Source: Nissabacter sp. SGAir0207 (GTDB lineage: Bacteria; Pseudomonadota; Gammaproteobacteria; Enterobacterales; Enterobacteriaceae). From it: 64,000 nucleotides of DNA. The stretch lies in contig NZ_CP028036.1 in NCBI RefSeq assembly GCF_005491205.1, forward strand, positions 186,001 to 250,000, in the 5' to 3' direction. The translations under genes were made by a program, and so were the position numbers. Of this stretch, positions 51,828 to 59,854 are shown in pieces. The notes under the pieces are model-generated. The model was not told the DNA's origin and did not search any database. It saw nothing but the letters and a program-made list of their open reading frames with translations. Within the stretch, counting starts at the first letter, position 1; the number at the start of each line of letters is the position of its first letter.

Positions 51828-53515
51828 TGACCTCTTCTACCCCTGATAACCTGCGCTTCCTTGACGACCCCATCAGCCTGCGCATCACCTGGGACCGGCT
51901 GGTCAGCATCTCGGAAGAGGCGGCCGCCACGCTGGTCAACATGGCTTTCTCCAGCATCATCCGCGAGGTGGGTGACTACTCCTGCCTGCTGATGGATGCC
52001 GAGGGCAACTCGCTGGCGCAGCCCAAAACCAGTGTACCGGTCTTTATCGGCACCCTGCCAGCGACGGTGCGCCACCTGCTGGCAAAATTCCCGGCTGACA
52101 CGCTGAAACCCGGCGACAGCCTGGTCACCAACGATCCCTGGCTCGGCACCGGCCACCTTAACGACGTTACCGTAGTCACGCCGGTGTTCCGCGACGGGCA
52201 GTTGGTGGCCTTCACTGGCTCGGCTGCCCACATGTCCGACATCGGCGGCTCGCTGAATATGGGCTCCTCCCGCGACATGTTTGAGGAGGGGTTCCTGATC
52301 CCGCCCAGCAAGCTGGCGATGGGCGGCGAGCTGAACCAACAGTTGCTGGATCTCTTTTTGGCCAACGTGCGCTCGCCAGATCAGGTGGAGGGTGACCTGC
52401 ACGCGATGCTGGCCGCCAACCAGATTGGCGCGCAGGGGCTGTTGGGCCTGATGGATGATTTGGGGCTGGCGTCCGTGACGCCGCTGGCCGAGAAGATCCA
52501 TGCCCTGACAGAGAACGCCATGCGCAAGGCGATCGAGGCGGTGCCGGATGGCCGCTACGAGGCGGCGGTGGACATCGGCGACTACGAGGGCGACATCCAC
52601 CTGAATGTGGCGGTGATTGTCAGCGGCAGTGACATCGTGATCGACTACACCGGCTCCTCGGCGGAGTCGCTGTTTGGCAGCAACTGCCCGATGTCTTTTA
52701 CCTACGCCTACAGCGTCTACCCGCTGAAGTGCCTGCTGGAGCCGCACCTGCCGAACAATGAGGGCTGCTTCAAGTCGATTACCGTCACCGCGCCGGAAGG
52801 CTCGATCGCCAATGCCCGCCCGCCCTGCGCGGTCGAGATGCGCAACCGGGTCGGCCACATGGCGCACGCCGCCATCTTCAGCGCGCTCGCTGACATCCTG
52901 CCGGGGCGCGTGATGGGCCACTCTGGCAGCGCACCCGTCACCTGTGACGTCTTCGCCGGGCAGTTTGATGATGGCCGCCGGTTTGTCGAAAGCCTGTGCG
53001 TGAATGGCGGCACCGGCGCGCGCCCGGCGGCGGACGGCATTGTAACCGGCTTCCCCGGCAACATGTCCTCCACGCCGGTGGAGTTGATTGAGAGCGCCAC
53101 GCCGCTACTGTTCCTGGAGAAGGCCATCGTGCCCGACTCCGGCGGCGCCGGGCGCTACCGGGGCGGCGTGGCGCAACGCATGGTGATACGCAACACCAGC
53201 CGCTTCACGCTCACTCACAGCATGTTCTACTCACGCCAGAAACACCCGGCGCAGGGCGTGCTGGGCGCGGCAGCGGGTTCGCCCAACTACGTCGCCATCA
53301 ACAACCAGCCGCTGGAGAAACCGGTCGGCCGCCATGATGTGCGGCCGGGGGATGAGATCACCATCCAGATGCCGGGCGGCGGCGGCAAAATGCCCGCCAG
53401 CGCGCGTGACCCACAGGCCATCCTGTTTGATTTGCAGGAAGGGTATATCACCGAAGAGGGGGCGATGCGTGACTACGGCATCGACGCCCACTCACTGACA
53501 GGGAGCAAGCCATGA
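51827..53515 (+). CDS. Hydantoinase/oxoprolinase family protein, subunit B (HyuB type)
   Basis: A 562-residue partner of HyuA. Conserved parts are RITWDRLVSISEEAAATLVN, DSLVTNDPWLGTGHLNDVTV, SAAHMSDIGGSLN, the MSFTYAYSVYPLKCLLEPHL to NNEGCFKSITVTAPEGS region and SGGAGRYRGGV. The His and Asp residues in the HLNDV and AHMSDIG motifs are those thought to bind the catalytic metal. Length and order fit the two-subunit hydantoinase class rather than a fused 5-oxoprolinase. It overlaps the SDR gene by ATGA. Confidence 0.92.
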   Translation: MTSSTPDNLRFLDDPISLRITWDRLVSISEEAAATLVNMAFSSIIREVGDYSCLLMDAEGNSLAQPKTSVPVFIGTLPATVRHLLAKFPADTLKPGDSLVTNDPWLGTGHLNDVTVVTPVFRDGQLVAFTGSAAHMSDIGGSLNMGSSRDMFEEGFLIPPSKLAMGGELNQQLLDLFLANVRSPDQVEGDLHAMLAANQIGAQGLLGLMDDLGLASVTPLAEKIHALTENAMRKAIEAVPDGRYEAAVDIGDYEGDIHLNVAVIVSGSDIVIDYTGSSAESLFGSNCPMSFTYAYSVYPLKCLLEPHLPNNEGCFKSITVTAPEGSIANARPPCAVEMRNRVGHMAHAAIFSALADILPGRVMGHSGSAPVTCDVFAGQFDDGRRFVESLCVNGGTGARPAADGIVTGFPGNMSSTPVELIESATPLLFLEKAIVPDSGGAGRYRGGVAQRMVIRNTSRFTLTHSMFYSRQKHPAQGVLGAAAGSPNYVAINNQPLEKPVGRHDVRPGDEITIQMPGGGGKMPASARDPQAILFDLQEGYITEEGAMRDYGIDAHSLTGSKP

Positions 53516-54324
53516 GCAATTTACAGGGGAAAGTGGTCGTCGTGACCGGCGCAGGCAGCGGCATTGGCAAAAGCGCTGCCATCATGTTCGCCCAGCGCGG
53601 CGCGCGGGTGGTGCTGGTGGGCCGCCGCCCGATGCCACTGGAGGAGGTCGCCAGCGCGATCAAGGCGCAGGGCGGGCAGGCGTGGGCCTATACCGCGCAC
53701 ATCGAGCGCAAGCAGGAGGTGACGGCGCTGGTGGGCTGGGTGCGTGAACAGCTCGGGCCGGTGGACATTCTGGTCAACAATGCTGGCAGCGCCAGCAAGA
53801 CCCTAAACGCCCGCTGGATCGAAGAGGCAGAGTGGGAGCAGGTGCAGGACGTGAACCTGAAAGCGGTCTTCCTGCTCAGCCAGGCGGTGCTGCCAGACAT
53901 GCTGGCCCGCCGGGACGGTACCATCATCACCGTCTCCTCACTGGCGGCGTTGCGCCCCAACCTGCTTGGCGGCGCGGCCTACGGGGCCGCCAAGGCCGGG
54001 GTGCGCAACTTCATGGCCTACCTGCACAACACCTTCCGCAATGAGGGGCTGCGCGCCACCACCATCCTGCCGGGCGAGGTCAATACCCCGATCATGGACA
54101 ACCGCGCCAACCCGCCCGCCGAGGCAGTGCGTGAACAGATGGTGCAGCCGGAGGACGTGGCCGAGGCGATTCTGCTCTGCGCCTCCCTGCCCGCCCGCAC
54201 GGTGGTGGAGGAGCTGCGCATCGCGCCCACCGCCCTGCGCGACATCTCGGGCGATCTCGAGGCGGGCCGCTGGAAAAACGCGCCGCCAGAGTGCCTTGCT
54301 GAACGTGACTCCCTGCTTAAATGA
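53512..54324 (+). CDS. Short-chain dehydrogenase/reductase
   Basis: A 270-residue SDR. The cofactor motif TGAGSGIGKSAAI, NNAGS, catalytic Ser in TVSSLAALRPN and Tyr-Lys in YGAAKAGVRNF are intact. The C-terminal 30 residues (DLEAGRWKNAPPECLAERDS) extend beyond the usual end. The Arg in VLVGRRP after the second strand suggests NADP use. It overlaps HyuB by four bases, so it acts in the same pathway, probably on a hydroxy or keto acid. Confidence 0.88.
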   Translation: MSNLQGKVVVVTGAGSGIGKSAAIMFAQRGARVVLVGRRPMPLEEVASAIKAQGGQAWAYTAHIERKQEVTALVGWVREQLGPVDILVNNAGSASKTLNARWIEEAEWEQVQDVNLKAVFLLSQAVLPDMLARRDGTIITVSSLAALRPNLLGGAAYGAAKAGVRNFMAYLHNTFRNEGLRATTILPGEVNTPIMDNRANPPAEAVREQMVQPEDVAEAILLCASLPARTVVEELRIAPTALRDISGDLEAGRWKNAPPECLAERDSLLK

Positions 54325-54342
54325 TTGGATGACGAGGTTTTT

Positions 54343-55500
54343 ATGCCAACACTGACCACCCCCTTCCGCGCCGCCGAGGCCGTGCTGCGCGTTGAGCGCA
54401 CCTCCCTGCGCGTGCAGCAGCCCGCCTCCAGCCAGGATATGGTCTCACTGGCGATGGGCGAACCCGACTTTGACACGCCGCCGCGCATCGTGCAGGCCGC
54501 TGCCGAGGCGTTGCAGCAGGGTTTCACCCACTACGCCCCCCTGCTCGGCGACAAGGCGCTCTGTCAGGCGCTGGCCGATGACATCAGCGCCCGCAGCGGC
54601 AACCCGGTTGCCACCGGCGAGGTGCTGGTGACCCACGGCGGCACCGCCGGGCTGGCGGCGGCCATCCTTTCGATGGTCAATCCCGGCGACCGGGTGGTGA
54701 TCCCTGACCCTACCTACTCGCTGTATGCCGATCTGGTCAACATGGCGGGCGGGATCTGCATCCCGATGCCCTGCAAACCTGACCTGCACTGGGATTTGGC
54801 GCGGCTGGAGACCTGTCTCGAGGGGGCGAAGCTGTTTGTCTTCTGCAATCCCGGCAACCCGACCGGCATCGTCCACAGCCGTGAGGAGATTGAGGCGCTG
54901 GGCAAACTGGCCCGCCAACATGACACGCTGGTGATTGCCGATGAGGCCTACAGCGATCTGGTGTTCACTGACCGCCCCTTCACCTCGGTGTTGCAGGTGC
55001 CGGAGTTTGCCGGGCGCACGCTCTACTGCCAGACCTTCTCAAAAAGCTATGCCATGACCGGCTGGCGCGTCGGCTACCTCTTTGGCCCTGCCGAGATGAT
55101 CGCGGCGGCGGCGCGGGTGCATAATACAGTGAATGGCTCGGTCAACACCGCGGTGCAGCGCGCCGCACGGGTGGCGCTGCTGGAGTGCCGCGACGATGTG
55201 CGCCGCATGTTTGCCATCTACCGCGAGCGCCGCGCCCTGATGATGGCAGGGCTGGCCGCCATCCCGGAGCTGAGCCTGAATGAGCCGGAGGGCGCATTCT
55301 ACTGCTTCCCGGCCTATTCGCTGCCGATCCCGGCTATTGATATAGTAGCGCTGCTGCGTGAGCAGGGTATCGCCGTCAGGCCGGGCAGTGAGTTCGGCGC
55401 GGCTGGCGAAGGGCACCTCCGGCTCTCTTACGCGGCCAGCACAGAAGCGATTGCCGAAGGGCTTAAACGTCTCCGACGCGGATTGGCGGGGATCCGCTAG
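54343..55500 (+). CDS. Pyridoxal-phosphate aminotransferase, class I/II
   Basis: A 385-residue fold-type I aminotransferase. PLP residues are all present: AMGEPDFDTP at the start, NPGNPTGIVHS (Asn), ADEAYSDLVF (Asp and Tyr), the Schiff-base Lys in QTFSKSYAMTGWRVGYLFG and the carboxylate Arg in LRLSYAAS. It should transaminate a 2-amino acid to a 2-oxo acid. ATG 54343 follows GAGG; it lies 18 bases after the SDR gene in the same operon. Confidence 0.92.
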   Translation: MPTLTTPFRAAEAVLRVERTSLRVQQPASSQDMVSLAMGEPDFDTPPRIVQAAAEALQQGFTHYAPLLGDKALCQALADDISARSGNPVATGEVLVTHGGTAGLAAAILSMVNPGDRVVIPDPTYSLYADLVNMAGGICIPMPCKPDLHWDLARLETCLEGAKLFVFCNPGNPTGIVHSREEIEALGKLARQHDTLVIADEAYSDLVFTDRPFTSVLQVPEFAGRTLYCQTFSKSYAMTGWRVGYLFGPAEMIAAAARVHNTVNGSVNTAVQRAARVALLECRDDVRRMFAIYRERRALMMAGLAAIPELSLNEPEGAFYCFPAYSLPIPAIDIVALLREQGIAVRPGSEFGAAGEGHLRLSYAASTEAIAEGLKRLRRGLAGIR

Positions 55501-55542
55501 GCATAGCGGGCAATAACAGGAATCGGCAAACCACAGGTAAAT

Positions 55543-56151
55543 ATGATGCGCAGTGATACCGAAAGAAACCGCAAGAACTTGATCCAGGCTGCCGCCCGGC
55601 TGTTCGAGCGCTCTGAAACCCCCATCAGCATGACCGAGATTGCCGCCGAGGCGGGCGTGTCGGTCGCCACCGCCTACCGGCAGTTCAACTCGGTGGAGGA
55701 GGTGCTGAACACCTACCGCCATGACGTCGGCCTGCTGCTGCTGGAGTACAGCCAGAAGCAGACCGGCAGCGGCCTGCAAAATCTGGAGAACATTAGCCGT
55801 TACTGGATCCGGCTGGTGCGCGAGCGCGGCGCGGCGATGGTGCCGATGCGTAACCGCCGTGGCTATCTGGAGCGTTTGTGGGAGGGGGCGGAGTACCTGC
55901 TGGTGCAGGCCAACGCCGTCCGGCCCGCGCTGCGCGACGCCATGACGGAGATGGATCTCCCGGATATTGGCGATAAGGCGGTCTTCCTCTGGAACATCCT
56001 GTTTGACCCGCGTGAGATCTTCGACCTGCTCGATACCGTGGGCCTGACCGAGAAACAGGTCGGCACCCAGCTGATGTCGGTGCTGGTCGGCGGGCTGCGC
56101 GGCTTTGCCACCGCCAATGCGTTTTCCGTGGACGCCTACCGGGTGAAGTAG
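55543..56151 (+). CDS. TetR-family regulator
   Basis: A 202-residue repressor with an N-terminal DNA-binding domain (LIQAAARLFERSETPISMTE, then AGVSVATAYRQFNSVEEVLN) and a helical ligand domain. It lies 42 bases after the aminotransferase gene in the catabolic operon and 100 bases before the dehydrogenase gene, so it may control this operon in response to substrate. I found no clear palindrome pair tying it to the promoter at 47.5 kb. ATG 55543 and ATG 55546 are adjacent. Confidence 0.9.
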   Translation: MMRSDTERNRKNLIQAAARLFERSETPISMTEIAAEAGVSVATAYRQFNSVEEVLNTYRHDVGLLLLEYSQKQTGSGLQNLENISRYWIRLVRERGAAMVPMRNRRGYLERLWEGAEYLLVQANAVRPALRDAMTEMDLPDIGDKAVFLWNILFDPREIFDLLDTVGLTEKQVGTQLMSVLVGGLRGFATANAFSVDAYRVK

Positions 56152-56251
56152 CCCCGCCCGGCACACTCTGCACCCCTACTTTTTGCATCACGTGACTGTG
56201 AGGGGCGCGCTCGCGCCAAACGCCAGCGCGCCCCTTTGAGAGGAGAGGACA

Positions 56252-57193
56252 TTGAACACTACATCCCATCAGGTACTCATCATCCAACCCGTCATGGAGT
56301 CGCTGGATCAGCAGCTCTCCGCCCACTATCTGTGCCACCGGCTCTACCAGTCCGGCGCGCCGGAGGCCTATCTGGCGCGCCACGGCGACGGGATCACGGC
56401 GATTGTCACGCGTGGCGATGTCGGCGTGCCGCGCTGGGTGATGGAGGCGCTGCCACAGCTTAAGGTCATCTCCGTTTTTGGCGTCGGGACAGACAAGATC
56501 GACACCGCCTACGCCACCGCCAGGGGCATCCAGATCAGCATTACCCGTGACATCCTGACCGATGATGTCGCTGACCTTGCTGTCACTATGGTGCTGGCCT
56601 TCTCGCGCAACCTGCTGGGCTACCACGCCTTTGCCCAGTCCGGCGCGTGGTCACAGGGCGGCCCGCTGCTCTCCAGCTCGCTGCGCGGCAAACGCGTGGG
56701 CATTGTCGGGCTGGGCAGTATTGGTCAGGCGATCGCCAGCCGCGCCCGCGCCTTTGGCATGGAGGTGGGCTACTGCGCCCGCACCCGCAAAACCGAGGAG
56801 TACGCCTACTTCCCGCACCCGGTCGATCTGGCCCACTATGCGGACTATCTGGTGCTGGCGCTCTCCGGCGGCCCGGACAACGAGGGGCTGATTGACAGTG
56901 AGGTGCTGGCGGCACTCGGCAGCGAGGGGGTGCTGGTCAACATCGCCCGTGGCAGCGTGGTGAATGAGGAGCACCTTATCCACGCCCTCACCACCGGTGC
57001 TATTCGCGGCGCGGCACTGGATGTGTTCCAGCATGAACCCGAGATCCCCGAGGCGTTGCGCCAGCGGGATAACGTGATCCTGACGCCCCACATCGGCAGC
57101 GCCACCCACGAAACGCGCCAGAACATGGCCGCCAACGTGATTGACAACCTGAGCGCCTATTTCACTGACGGGAAGGTAGTGACGCCGGTGTAG
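56252..57193 (+). CDS. D-2-hydroxyacid dehydrogenase (TTG start)
   Basis: A 313-residue NAD(P)-dependent 2-hydroxyacid dehydrogenase. The Rossmann motif is GIVGLGSIGQAIASRARAFG; catalytic residues are Arg in VNIARGSVVNEE, Glu in DVFQHEPEIP and His in LTPHIGSATHETR. SVFGVGTDKID matches the hydroxypyruvate/glyoxylate reductase branch, and the Arg in CARTRKTEE hints at NADPH. The TTG at 56252 is supported by AGGAGAGG six bases upstream, and no in-frame ATG is nearby. It probably reduces the 2-oxo acid made by the aminotransferase of this cluster. Confidence 0.88.
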   Translation: MNTTSHQVLIIQPVMESLDQQLSAHYLCHRLYQSGAPEAYLARHGDGITAIVTRGDVGVPRWVMEALPQLKVISVFGVGTDKIDTAYATARGIQISITRDILTDDVADLAVTMVLAFSRNLLGYHAFAQSGAWSQGGPLLSSSLRGKRVGIVGLGSIGQAIASRARAFGMEVGYCARTRKTEEYAYFPHPVDLAHYADYLVLALSGGPDNEGLIDSEVLAALGSEGVLVNIARGSVVNEEHLIHALTTGAIRGAALDVFQHEPEIPEALRQRDNVILTPHIGSATHETRQNMAANVIDNLSAYFTDGKVVTPV

Positions 57194-57245
57194 CGGGAAA
57201 TGAATGAAGCGGGCGATGCTGGTGGCCGCCCGCTACATATAGGCC

Positions 57246-57590
57246 CTAAAGCGCCGGCAGGTCGGTGCGGTCACCGCGGGTGGTGGGGTGGGAGATCACC
57301 AGAAACTCCACGGCCTGCGGCGAGTCATTCCGCGCTTGGTGCGGCGCGCCGGGCGGGATCTCGATGCCCTGCTGGGCGTGGAGAGTGTGCCTTTTCCCTT
57401 CCAGCTCCATCGTCAGCGTGCCGCTAAGCACAAAGAAAAATTGCCGGGAAATGGCATGGTAGTGGCGCGCCTCCTTCGTGTCAGCGGGCATCTTCTCGTG
57501 AATGACTAGCATCTCTGGCCGCTTCACCAGATACCAGCCGTCGCACTGCTCACCCCAGACATAGTGTTCCGCATTGTCCTTGGAAATCAT
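57246..57590 (-). CDS. Small cupin-domain protein
   Basis: A 114-residue single cupin. The two motifs are ARHYHAISRQFFFVLSG (His-x-His, then Gln/Glu-like position) and IPPGAPHQARN, giving a metal site with probably two or three His. Such proteins may be isomerases, dioxygenases or sugar-binding proteins; nothing here decides. ATG 57590 is set by AGGAG. It is convergent with the dehydrogenase gene and stands alone. Confidence 0.85.
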   Translation of the reverse strand: MISKDNAEHYVWGEQCDGWYLVKRPEMLVIHEKMPADTKEARHYHAISRQFFFVLSGTLTMELEGKRHTLHAQQGIEIPPGAPHQARNDSPQAVEFLVISHPTTRGDRTDLPAL

Positions 57591-57747
57591 GGTCACTCCT
57601 TTCATTCGCCGCTTACGTTGTCATGACCTTACCATGACACCGGCAGAATAGTTGCGCCGCAATTTCCCCGCCTCGCGTGATTGGCATGATTTGTCACCAA
57701 AATGTTAAGGTAAATGGAGACGCCCCACATTTTACAGGGAGGTGAAG

Positions 57748-58311
57748 ATGCAAGAGATCATGATGATGCGCCACGGCAAACCGGCGCTTGGTGAGCTTAG
57801 GCCGATCGCGGCAGGTGAGATGGCGCAGTTTATCAAGCACTATAACCGCGCCGACACCGGCGATGACCAGCCCACGGAGGAGGGCCGGCGACAGGCGCAC
57901 CGCGCCGCCGTGATTGTGAGCAGTGACCTGCCGCGGGCGCTCTCCTCTCTGCGGGCGCTGGGCCTGCACCCCTCGCAGACGCACGCGGTGTTCCGTGAGG
58001 CTGAACTGCCGGTGTTACGCCTGCCCGCGCCGCGCCTCGCTCCCTTCTCCTGGGTATTTTTATTCCGGCTGCTCTGGCTCGGCGGTTGGTCTGGCGAGGC
58101 GGAGTCCTATCGGGCTGCCCAGCAGCGTGCGGATGCCGCCTGTGACCGGCTGGTTGCGCTGGCGCAAAAGGCTGACGGGCCGGTGCTGCTGATGGGCCAC
58201 GGCATCATGAACCGCCTGATAGCCAAGCGCCTGATGCAGCGCGGCTGGCGACAATCGGCGGCGCCGGGCAAGGGCCACTGGGGACTGGGCATCTACCAAT
58301 CCGCGCCATAA
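57748..58311 (+). CDS. Histidine phosphatase family protein
   Basis: A 187-residue phosphatase of the histidine (phosphoglycerate-mutase-like) superfamily. The phospho-accepting His is in MMRHGKPALG, and the second His lies in LLMGHGIMNRLIAK; an Arg in SSDLPRALSS completes the pocket. The order and short length fit small-molecule or protein phosphohistidine phosphatases such as SixA-like proteins. ATG 57748 is used because GGAGG ends five bases before it; the frame opens at GTG 57742. It is monocistronic. Confidence 0.88.
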   Translation: MQEIMMMRHGKPALGELRPIAAGEMAQFIKHYNRADTGDDQPTEEGRRQAHRAAVIVSSDLPRALSSLRALGLHPSQTHAVFREAELPVLRLPAPRLAPFSWVFLFRLLWLGGWSGEAESYRAAQQRADAACDRLVALAQKADGPVLLMGHGIMNRLIAKRLMQRGWRQSAAPGKGHWGLGIYQSAP

Positions 58312-58382
58312 ACGCAACCGGCTATTTTTTATCACGTTTTTTTGCCCGTCGGCGTACAATCAAAAATAACGTATAAAATCTC

Positions 58383-58397
58383 TAGACGACTGGTCTA
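58383..58397. promoter_or_regulatory. NemR-type operator 1
   Basis: TAGAC-GACTG-GTCTA, an inverted repeat 22 bases upstream of the NemR-like gene; the same 17 bases TCTAGACGACTGGTCTA recur before the DJ-1 gene. Autoregulation is implied. Confidence 0.8.
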
Positions 58398-58418
58398 ATA
58401 AGGGCTATCTTTTAATCC

Positions 58419-59024
58419 ATGACGACTGCAACGCATTTATCTAAAGACTCTGTCCGCGAGCACATTCTCGCTACCGGCCAGCGCATTATGGCCAGCAAGG
58501 GGTATTCGGCTGTCGGGCTGAATGAGATCCTGAAAGATGCCGGGGTGCCCAAAGGCTCTTTCTACCACTACTTTGGTTCCAAAGACGCCTATGGCGTCGC
58601 GCTGTTGGAAGCCTATTTTGCTGACTATCTCGCCGATCTCGATGCGACGCTCAGCCAGCCCAACAGCAACATGGCGCAGCGGTTGATGCACTACTGGCAG
58701 CAGTGGCAGGCGACCCAATCCTTCCAGGATTGTCAGGGCAAGTGCCTCGCGGTGAAGCTCGGTGCTGAAGTGGCGGATCTCTCGGAGAACATGCGACTCG
58801 CGCTGAAGCAGGGCACGGCAGGCATTGTCAAACGGCTTAGCGCCGCCATTGAAGCCGGGGTGGCGGAAGGCTCGCTGAAGATCAACAACACGCCGACCCA
58901 CGTGGCGGAGAGCCTCTACCAGCTGTGGCTGGGAGCCAGCGTGATGGTGAAGATTGTCCGTAACAAGCAACCCTTTGAGTCAGCGATGCAGTTGACCCAG
59001 CAAAGTCTCAACATCACCCCTTAG
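58419..59024 (+). CDS. TetR-family repressor, NemR-like
   Basis: A 201-residue repressor. DNA-binding domain at residues 8-58 (REHILATGQRIMASKGYSAV, then GVPKGSFYHYFGSKDAYGVA). The ligand domain includes FQDCQGKCLAVKLGAEVADL with two Cys, which corresponds to the redox-sensing Cys region of NemR-type proteins that respond to quinones, methylglyoxal and hypochlorite. It sits between two copies of a 15-base inverted repeat, one before itself and one before the DJ-1/PfpI gene, so it should repress both until reactive electrophiles modify it. Confidence 0.88.
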   Translation: MTTATHLSKDSVREHILATGQRIMASKGYSAVGLNEILKDAGVPKGSFYHYFGSKDAYGVALLEAYFADYLADLDATLSQPNSNMAQRLMHYWQQWQATQSFQDCQGKCLAVKLGAEVADLSENMRLALKQGTAGIVKRLSAAIEAGVAEGSLKINNTPTHVAESLYQLWLGASVMVKIVRNKQPFESAMQLTQQSLNITP

Positions 59025-59037
59025 GGGGGTAATAACG

Positions 59038-59062
59038 ATGGCACGGAGCGGTGCCATTTTTT
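59038..59062 (+). terminator. Terminator of the NemR-like gene
   Basis: ATGGCAC-GGAGCG-GTGCCAT followed by a T-run. It separates the repressor from the DJ-1 gene, which then needs its own promoter. Confidence 0.88.
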
Positions 59063-59074
59063 AGCGCCTGATTC

Positions 59075-59089
59075 TAGACGACTGGTCTA
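59075..59089. promoter_or_regulatory. NemR-type operator 2
   Basis: A second exact copy of TAGAC-GACTG-GTCTA lies 34 bases upstream of the DJ-1/PfpI start, placing it at the promoter of that gene. Confidence 0.8.
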
Positions 59090-59122
59090 CTCTAAACCTA
59101 ACCTGTTCTACGGAGATGCAAC

Positions 59123-59803
59123 ATGAAAATTTTGATGGTACTGACCTCACACGATCAACTGGGCGACACTGGACGTAAAACCGGCTTCTGGCTGGAGGAG
59201 CTGGCCGCGCCCTACTACGCCTTCAAGGAGGCGGGTGCCGAGATCACTTTAGCCTCGCCGAACGGGGGCAATCCCCCGCTGGATCCGAAAAGCAATGAGC
59301 CAGCCTTCCAGACTGACCTGACCCGCCGCTTTGAGGCAGACGCCAGCGCGATGGCGCAACTCGCCACCACGGTGCGGCTGGATAGCGTATCGCAAGCGGA
59401 TTACGACACGGTGTTTTATCCGGGCGGCCACGGCCCGCTGTGGGATCTGGCGGAAGACAAGCACTCCATCGCCCTGATTGAGGCCTTCTTGCAGGCGGAA
59501 AAACCGGTGGCGCTGGTCTGCCACGCGCCGGGGGTGCTGCGCCATGTCACCACCCCGGCGGGGCGGCCACTGGTAGAGGGGAGAGCGGTCACCGGCTTTG
59601 CCAACAGCGAGGAGGAGGCCGTCGGCCTGACCCATGTGGTGCCATTCTTGGTGGAGGATGAACTGGTTGCCCTCGGTGGCCGCTACTCCAAAGGCGAGGA
59701 CTGGGGTTCTTACGTGGTGCAGGATGGCCTGCTGATCACCGGGCAAAACCCCACCTCCTCTGCTGCAACGGCCGCCCGGCTGCTTGCGCAGTTCGCCGGT
59801 TAA
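59123..59803 (+). CDS. DJ-1/PfpI family protein (glyoxalase III/Hsp31-like)
   Basis: A 226-residue DJ-1/PfpI superfamily protein. Catalytic features: Glu in WLEELAAPYYAF, GGHGPLWDL, and the nucleophile Cys in ALVCHAPGVLRHV, followed directly by His. The size and GKTG-like start (TSHDQLGDTGRKTGFWLEEL) match the class I Hsp31/glyoxalase III group, which turns methylglyoxal into lactate without glutathione. Its promoter has a copy of the NemR-like operator, so it fits an electrophile defence unit with the adjacent repressor. CGGAG precedes ATG 59123. Confidence 0.9.
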   Translation: MKILMVLTSHDQLGDTGRKTGFWLEELAAPYYAFKEAGAEITLASPNGGNPPLDPKSNEPAFQTDLTRRFEADASAMAQLATTVRLDSVSQADYDTVFYPGGHGPLWDLAEDKHSIALIEAFLQAEKPVALVCHAPGVLRHVTTPAGRPLVEGRAVTGFANSEEEAVGLTHVVPFLVEDELVALGGRYSKGEDWGSYVVQDGLLITGQNPTSSAATAARLLAQFAG

Positions 59804-59854
59804 TCCCGCAGGCAACGCAGCATCGCTGGCCCCACGGCCAGCGATGCGTGCGCT

